Positions 59,695 to 64,000 of a stretch of DNA of 64,000 nt are shown here, in pieces. Position 1 is the stretch's first letter. Each line of letters starts with the position of its first letter. The stretch comes from Novosphingobium taihuense (lineage in GTDB: Bacteria > Pseudomonadota > Alphaproteobacteria > Sphingomonadales > Sphingomonadaceae): contig NZ_VLKJ01000005.1 of assembly GCF_007830315.1 (NCBI RefSeq), forward strand, positions 124,001-188,000. Reading direction: 5' to 3'. The translations under genes were made by a program, and so were the position numbers. Under the pieces are notes generated by a model that saw only the letters and a program-made list of their open reading frames with translations, searched no databases and was not told where the DNA came from.

Positions 59695-62058
59695 ATGAGA
59701 CGCACTGCCGCGCGGCGCCTGATCGCCGCTGCCCTGACCACGACTGCAATCGGTTTCTCGCTTCCGGCGTACGCCGCCGACGAGCCGCAGGCCGCACAGG
59801 CCGACGACGGCGCGCAGGCGGCTGACGAAGGCGACACGGGAGCGATCATCGTGACCGCCCGTCGTCGTTCGGAAACGCTGCAGAGCACCCCGGTTGCAAT
59901 CACCGCCGTGAATACCGCCTTCCTCGAAAGCAAGGCCGCCGTGAACATCGGCGACCTGCAGGGCGCGGCTCCGGGCCTGCTGATCACTCAGCAGAATTCA
60001 GGCGCACAGGCGGCCAATATCTCGATCCGCGGCCTGACCTATGCCGACATCGAAAAATCGCAGACCCCAACCGTCGGCGTGCTGGTCGACGGCGTGGTGA
60101 TCGGCACCAACACCGGCCAGTTGCAGGATGCCTTCGACATTGCGCAGCTCGAAGTCCTGCGCGGTCCACAGGGTACGCTGTTCGGGGCGAACACCATCGG
60201 CGGCGTGATCAACATCCAGCGCACCAAGCCAACGATGAAGCCGGGCCTGAAGGCCGAGGTGACCTACGGCAAGTTTGCAACCTTCTCGACCAAGCTCCTT
60301 GCCAACTATGGCAACGAGGAAAGCTGGGGCGTAAAGGCGTGGTATTTCCACAACGAGACTGACGGTTTTTACAAAAACGTCGTGCGCAACGTCAGCGCTG
60401 GCTGGAGCAACGGCGAGAACTACGGTGCAAGCCTGCTGTTCAAGCCGACCGGTTCAGGCTTTGATGCGCAGTTGACGGTGGCGCAGGTCGAGCAGGTTTT
60501 CGACCCGGTTGTCAGCAACATTACCAATAGCAGCGAAGTTTTCTGCGCCTTCATTCCGACGCGCGAATGCAATCGCAACACGACGACCGATCTCTACACC
60601 ACATTCGGCGATGCAGCTTCGAGCAACTACAAGGCACCCGAAGCCACACTGGAAATGAATTACGATGCGGGTGGCGTGAAGCTGACCTCGATCACCGGCT
60701 GGCGCAAGAGCACAGAAGCACAGACACAGGACTTCGACGGTTCTTCGACCGACCTCTACTATGTCGATCGCCGCCAGCACTATGAGCAGTGGAGCCAGGA
60801 ACTGCGCGCGGCCGGCAACCTTTTCGAAGGTTTCGATTACGTCGTCGGCGGCTTCTACTTCAAGTCTGACTACGACCTGACCCAGTGGTCGCGCGTGTTC
60901 GGTTTCAGCCCCAGCACTCCGCCGACACTTTTTGACCGCAACGCCCAGCGCGTCGAAGGCAAGACCGAGAGCTATGCCGTGTTCGGCGATTTCAACTGGG
61001 CCTTTGCCGAAGGTTTCCGCCTGTCGTTCGGTGGCCGTTACAGCCACGACAAGAAGGAGTTGAGCAACGGCTTTGCCGCCAACACCCTGCTCGATCCCGA
61101 CAATATCGATCTGACCAAGATCGCGCTGGTCGGCAAGGGCAAGGCGAGCTTCAACAAGTTCACGCCGAAGGTCGGCATCGACTGGCGTCCGAACCAGGAC
61201 GTGATGGTCTATGCTTCGTGGTCGCGCGGTTATCGTTCGGGCGGCTTCAGCCCGCGCGCCGCTACCGCTGCCACCGCGAGCACGCCGTTCCAGCCCGAAA
61301 CCGTCGATGCCTATGAAGTCGGCGTGAAGCTGGCAGCGTTCGATCGCAAGCTCGAGATCAACCTGGCCGGCTTCGTGTCCGACTACAAGGACATGCAGCA
61401 GAACCTGACCGTTCCGGGTGGCCCAACCGGCAACCAGACGATCACCGGCAACGTGCCGGGCGGCGCGCTGATCAAGGGCATCGAAGCTGATGGCACGCTG
61501 CGCGTGACCGACAACTTCAAGATCACCGGCTCGATCGCGATCATGGACTCGCACTTCCGAAACTTCGTGACCTGCGGTGCCTATGCCGGTGGTCCGGTGG
61601 CGACGAATGCCTGCGGTGCCGGGCTGGTGCCGTTCAACTATTCGGCCAACCGCCTGATTTACGCGCCGGACTTTACGGCGTCGCTGGGTGCGGAATATGT
61701 CCAGCCCACCGGCTTCGGCGACATCACCACCAACGTCGGCTGGCGCCATATCTCGCCTTACGATGAGCAACTCTCGGCTGCTTCGCTGACTGTCGCAACG
61801 AACGGTGCGGGCGAGGCCACCGGAGTAACCGTCAACGGCAACGATCCGCGCGTGCGCACCACCACGCAGGATCTGGTCGACGCGTCGATGACCTTCAACT
61901 TCGACCTGAAGGACACCAAGGCTTATCTGCGCGTATTCACCCGCAACCTGCTGAACGAGAAGACCACGACCCACGCGTTCACCGTCGCCGGGCTCTGGTC
62001 GTTCGGCATGGCGCTCGAACCGCGCACTTACGGCGTGACTGCAGGCTTCAAGTTCTGA
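59695..62058 (+). CDS. TonB-dependent receptor
   Basis: This 787-residue outer-membrane receptor starts at ATG 59695 after GAGGGAGG. The signal peptide ends PAYAADE. The plug has IIVTARRRSETLQSTPVAIT, ISIRGLTYADIEKSQTPTVG, DGVVIG and LEVLRGPQGTLFGANTIGG; the barrel ends GVTAGFKF. It belongs to the same broad group as the receptor at 41859 and is likewise followed by an SDR beyond a terminator-like hairpin. It is divergent from the MDR-SDR-AraC unit, and the AraC protein is a candidate regulator. Ligand unknown. Confidence 0.92.
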   Translation: MRRTAARRLIAAALTTTAIGFSLPAYAADEPQAAQADDGAQAADEGDTGAIIVTARRRSETLQSTPVAITAVNTAFLESKAAVNIGDLQGAAPGLLITQQNSGAQAANISIRGLTYADIEKSQTPTVGVLVDGVVIGTNTGQLQDAFDIAQLEVLRGPQGTLFGANTIGGVINIQRTKPTMKPGLKAEVTYGKFATFSTKLLANYGNEESWGVKAWYFHNETDGFYKNVVRNVSAGWSNGENYGASLLFKPTGSGFDAQLTVAQVEQVFDPVVSNITNSSEVFCAFIPTRECNRNTTTDLYTTFGDAASSNYKAPEATLEMNYDAGGVKLTSITGWRKSTEAQTQDFDGSSTDLYYVDRRQHYEQWSQELRAAGNLFEGFDYVVGGFYFKSDYDLTQWSRVFGFSPSTPPTLFDRNAQRVEGKTESYAVFGDFNWAFAEGFRLSFGGRYSHDKKELSNGFAANTLLDPDNIDLTKIALVGKGKASFNKFTPKVGIDWRPNQDVMVYASWSRGYRSGGFSPRAATAATASTPFQPETVDAYEVGVKLAAFDRKLEINLAGFVSDYKDMQQNLTVPGGPTGNQTITGNVPGGALIKGIEADGTLRVTDNFKITGSIAIMDSHFRNFVTCGAYAGGPVATNACGAGLVPFNYSANRLIYAPDFTASLGAEYVQPTGFGDITTNVGWRHISPYDEQLSAASLTVATNGAGEATGVTVNGNDPRVRTTTQDLVDASMTFNFDLKDTKAYLRVFTRNLLNEKTTTHAFTVAGLWSFGMALEPRTYGVTAGFKF

Positions 62059-62100
62059 AGCTGGCGCATATAACCTGATCCACCTTGCCGGGGGGGCGGG

Positions 62101-62147
62101 GGAGGGTCGCTCCGGCGACGTTCCTTTCCGTCCCTCCGGTTTTCTTT
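62101..62147 (+). terminator. Terminator-like structure between TonB receptor and SDR
   Basis: GGAGGG (62101-62106) pairs with CCCTCC (62132-62137), enclosing a small GTCGC-TCCG-GCGAC hairpin (62106-62119), and is followed by GGTTTTCTTTT. The T-rich tail runs to 15 bases before the SDR start. Confidence 0.6.
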
Positions 62148-62161
62148 TGGGAGAGTTTCAC

Positions 62162-62926
62162 ATGGGCCGTCTTGACGGAAAAATCGCGTTGATAACGGGC
62201 GGAGCCTCAGTGCCGGGTCTGGGCAGTGCCACCGCGCAACGCTTTGCCGAAGAGGGCGCGAAGGTGTGGCTGACCGATCGCGATCTGGCAGGGGCCGAGA
62301 AGGTGGCCGAAGGCATCCGCGCCGCCGGTGGGCAGGCCAAGGCCATGCTGCATGACGTGACCAACGAGGCGCAGTGGGACGAAGTCTTCGCCGCGATCGA
62401 AGCAGAAGACGGCAAGCTCGACGTTTGCGTGAACAACGCTGGCATCGCGGTGCTGCGGCCGATCGAGGACATGACCACAGCGGACTGGAACCTGCAGAAC
62501 TCGGTCAACCTCGACAGCGTGTTCCAAGGCACCAAGCGTGCGGTAGTGCTGATGCGCAAGACCGGCACCAAGGGTTCGATCATCAACATCTCATCGGTGG
62601 CAGGTCTGATCGGCGTGCCAGCGTGCGGTGCCTATGCTGCGGCCAAGGGCGGCGTTCGCCTGTTCTCGAAGACCATTGCGGTCGAGACGGCCAAGGACGG
62701 CATTCGCGTCAATTCGGTTCACCCCGGCATGATCCTGACCAACATCCAGGGCGTGGCGCAGGAGGACAACGCGGCCAACTATGACGCCACGCTGGCGCTG
62801 GTGCCGATGGGCTACATGGGCGCGCCGCTCGACATCGCCAACATGAACCTGTTCCTTGCCTCGGACGAGAGCCGCTATGTGACGGGCACGGAACTGGTGG
62901 TCGATGGGGGGATGACGGCGCTCTGA
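62162..62926 (+). CDS. Short-chain dehydrogenase/reductase
   Basis: This SDR has 254 residues from ATG 62162, behind GGGAGAG; a TTG 15 bases upstream is in-frame but unlikely. The cofactor loop is lengthened (TGGASVPGLGSATAQRF), Asp in LTDRDLAG favours NAD(H), NNAG is intact, and the catalytic pair is in PACGAYAAAKGGVRLF (YAAAK). Its C-terminal PLDIANMNLFLASDES and HDVTNEAQWDEV closely parallel the SDR at 41039, also downstream of a TonB receptor. These look like paralogous receptor-SDR pairs. Confidence 0.9.
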   Translation: MGRLDGKIALITGGASVPGLGSATAQRFAEEGAKVWLTDRDLAGAEKVAEGIRAAGGQAKAMLHDVTNEAQWDEVFAAIEAEDGKLDVCVNNAGIAVLRPIEDMTTADWNLQNSVNLDSVFQGTKRAVVLMRKTGTKGSIINISSVAGLIGVPACGAYAAAKGGVRLFSKTIAVETAKDGIRVNSVHPGMILTNIQGVAQEDNAANYDATLALVPMGYMGAPLDIANMNLFLASDESRYVTGTELVVDGGMTAL

Positions 62927-62942
62927 GGCTAGACTGACAGTT

Positions 62943-62972
62943 GCCCCCCGCGCCTGAAGAGATCCGGGGGGC
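62943..62972. other. GC-rich hairpin after the SDR
   Basis: GCCCCCCG (62943-62950) pairs with CGGGGGGC (62965-62972) around a 14-base loop, in the 120-bp gap between convergent genes. It lacks a T-run. Confidence 0.4.
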
Positions 62973-63046
62973 GGGGGCCTCGTGCGGTTTACTGAAAGGC
63001 TCCGTAAGAACATCGAGCTCCCCGCCTGCGCGGGGACGCTTCGTTA

Positions 63047-63841
63047 TCAAGCGGCCACCCAGCGGATCGCGTTCTCCACCAGACGCCGGTAATGCGGATT
63101 GTCGTAGGCCGAAGGGCCATCACCGGGTTGCAGATAGACGAGGCGGCTGTTCAGGGCCTGTTTCGTCCATCCCACGAGGTTCGAGCCGGAAGGATGATCC
63201 CAGCCTTCGCGGCTGAACATCTCGCCCTTCACGGCAAGATCGGCTGACCAGAAGTGATCGCGGTCGAAGGCGGCGTTGGAGCGCAGGAGCGGGGTCACGT
63301 CGCTTTCGTTGATCTGGCTCAGGTATAGTTCGTCGGTCAGTGTGAAGCTTGCGGGCAGCCCTGCCGTTACAGGATGGTCGGCGACTACGGCGATCTCGTG
63401 TGTCACATCGTGGCAATAGCCGCTGTCGGGCACCGCTTGCTCCCGCCATGCGCCGGGATGGTAGAAGAACTGACCGCCGACCCATTCGTGATAGTCAACC
63501 CAGGTCGGCCAGCCCGCCAGCGCATGATGGAGCGCGACCACGCCCTTGCCCTGTTCGAGCAGGGCGCGAAAACCCGCCTTCAATTCGGCGGACGGGTCAC
63601 GATACAGCGGGGCGTTCTCGGGCGCTTCAAAATCGAGCCCGGGCATGTCGTAGAGCACCAGCGCGTCGAAACCGCGCATCGCTTCTGGGTTCATCAGCAG
63701 GGCGGCGGCGGGCTGATCGACCATCGTGGCCGAAATGCCGTCCATGGCCTGAAACATCGCATCGAAGGCAGTGCGATCGAACGGGTGCCCGCGCACGGCG
63801 ACGAGGCATTGCAGCGGGGCGCGGTGTTTGATGATCGGCAT
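63047..63841 (-). CDS. ThuA-domain protein
   Basis: This 264-residue protein has the ThuA (class-I-amidotransferase-like) pattern: DALVLYDMPGLDFEAPE, KAGFRALLEQGKGVVALHHA, WVDYHEWVGGQFFYHPG and HPVTAGLPASFTLTDELY. It has no signal peptide. ThuA proteins are linked to trehalose or other sugar-derivative use, but the biochemical function is largely unknown. Its start overlaps the stop of the upstream reductase by one base (TGATG), implying co-translation. Confidence 0.88.
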   Translation of the reverse strand: MPIIKHRAPLQCLVAVRGHPFDRTAFDAMFQAMDGISATMVDQPAAALLMNPEAMRGFDALVLYDMPGLDFEAPENAPLYRDPSAELKAGFRALLEQGKGVVALHHALAGWPTWVDYHEWVGGQFFYHPGAWREQAVPDSGYCHDVTHEIAVVADHPVTAGLPASFTLTDELYLSQINESDVTPLLRSNAAFDRDHFWSADLAVKGEMFSREGWDHPSGSNLVGWTKQALNSRLVYLQPGDGPSAYDNPHYRRLVENAIRWVAA

Positions 63842-64000
63842 CAGGCAACCTTCACGATGACTTTGCCGATGGCCTTGCCCGAAAGCATCCGGTCATAGGC
63901 GACGAGCGTGTTCTCCAGCCCTCGCGTCTCGTCGAGGTTCACCGTCAGCGTTCCGGCATCGACCCATTCGCGTAAGGTCGGCAGAAACTCTGCGCCGCGA
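63841..64000 (-). CDS. NADP-dependent medium-chain reductase, C-terminal part only
   Basis: The window ends inside this gene. The last 52 residues read FLPTLREWVDAGTLTVNLDE and RMLSGKAIGKVIVKVA, with a stop at 63841-63843. This is the normal ending of zinc-independent medium-chain reductases (CurA/MDR), like the complete gene at 58507. It is transcribed into ThuA. Confidence 0.8.
   Translation of the reverse strand, partial: RGAEFLPTLREWVDAGTLTVNLDETRGLENTLVAYDRMLSGKAIGKVIVKVA

Noticed and set aside
1-64000. CRISPR arrays, tRNA or rRNA genes, insertion sequences, prophage
   Set aside because: No regularly spaced repeats, no cloverleaf or rRNA stretch, and no transposase, integrase or phage protein were seen on either strand.

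Overview
The window looks like chromosomal DNA of a GC-rich alphaproteobacterium of the Sphingomonadaceae, most likely Novosphingobium-like. This is inferred from protein families only: three TonB-dependent receptors, a TonB-receptor/flavin-halogenase/SapC/cupin module, a DUF6481-type Lys/Ala-rich protein, and many short-chain dehydrogenases and Rieske oxygenases. I found no rRNA, tRNA, CRISPR array, insertion sequence or prophage gene.

Region 1 (1-41000) is a plant cell-wall polysaccharide locus aimed at arabinoxylan, arabinan and galactosyl or fucosyl/galactosyl side chains. It encodes a lactonase tail, a sialate-O-acetylesterase-like SGNH esterase, a LacI regulator, a sugar porter with a GH51 arabinofuranosidase, a GH27 enzyme, a second esterase, cupin and SapC proteins, a carbohydrate-type TonB receptor, a tryptophan-halogenase-like flavoenzyme, GH3, an AI-2E-type permease, GH95, a GntR regulator, two GH43 enzymes, xylose isomerase and xylulokinase, a long operon for non-phosphorylative L-arabinose and D-galactose oxidation (MFS permease, semialdehyde dehydrogenase, AraD1, aldose dehydrogenase, dgoK, dgoA), an aldose epimerase, an arabinonate-type dehydratase and a GH10 xylanase. 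Polymers would be cut outside the cell or in the periplasm, oligomers imported by the TonB receptor, and sugars imported by MFS carriers. Xylose would enter through XylA/XylB. Arabinose and galactose would be oxidised to lactones and acids and end as 2-oxoglutarate or pyruvate plus glyceraldehyde 3-phosphate.

Two regulatory layers are visible. A LacI-type palindrome with core TAGCGCTA stands before four transcription units (3375, 11920, 30080, 40927). A different 22-bp element (18 of 22 bases identical between its two best copies) stands before GH95 and the semialdehyde-dehydrogenase operon, with weaker copies before the arabinanase operon and between the MFS and epimerase genes. It fits the local GntR/FCD regulator.

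Region 2 (41000-64000) is a catabolic island of unknown substrate: two TonB-receptor/SDR pairs near its two ends (41.0-44.2 kb and 59.7-62.9 kb), six SDRs in all (one with Phe in place of the catalytic Tyr), two Rieske oxygenases (one with an apparent frameshift), an acyl-CoA ligase, a SnoaL-like protein, an EthD protein, a TIM-barrel isomerase, two medium-chain reductases (one cut by the window edge), ThuA, two TetR regulators and one AraC regulator. A short block at 46.2-48.4 kb (methyltransferase, DUF6481 protein, thioredoxin-reductase-like flavoprotein) looks unrelated. The gene content suggests uptake and oxidation of a hydrophobic aromatic or alicyclic compound, but the substrate cannot be read from the sequence.
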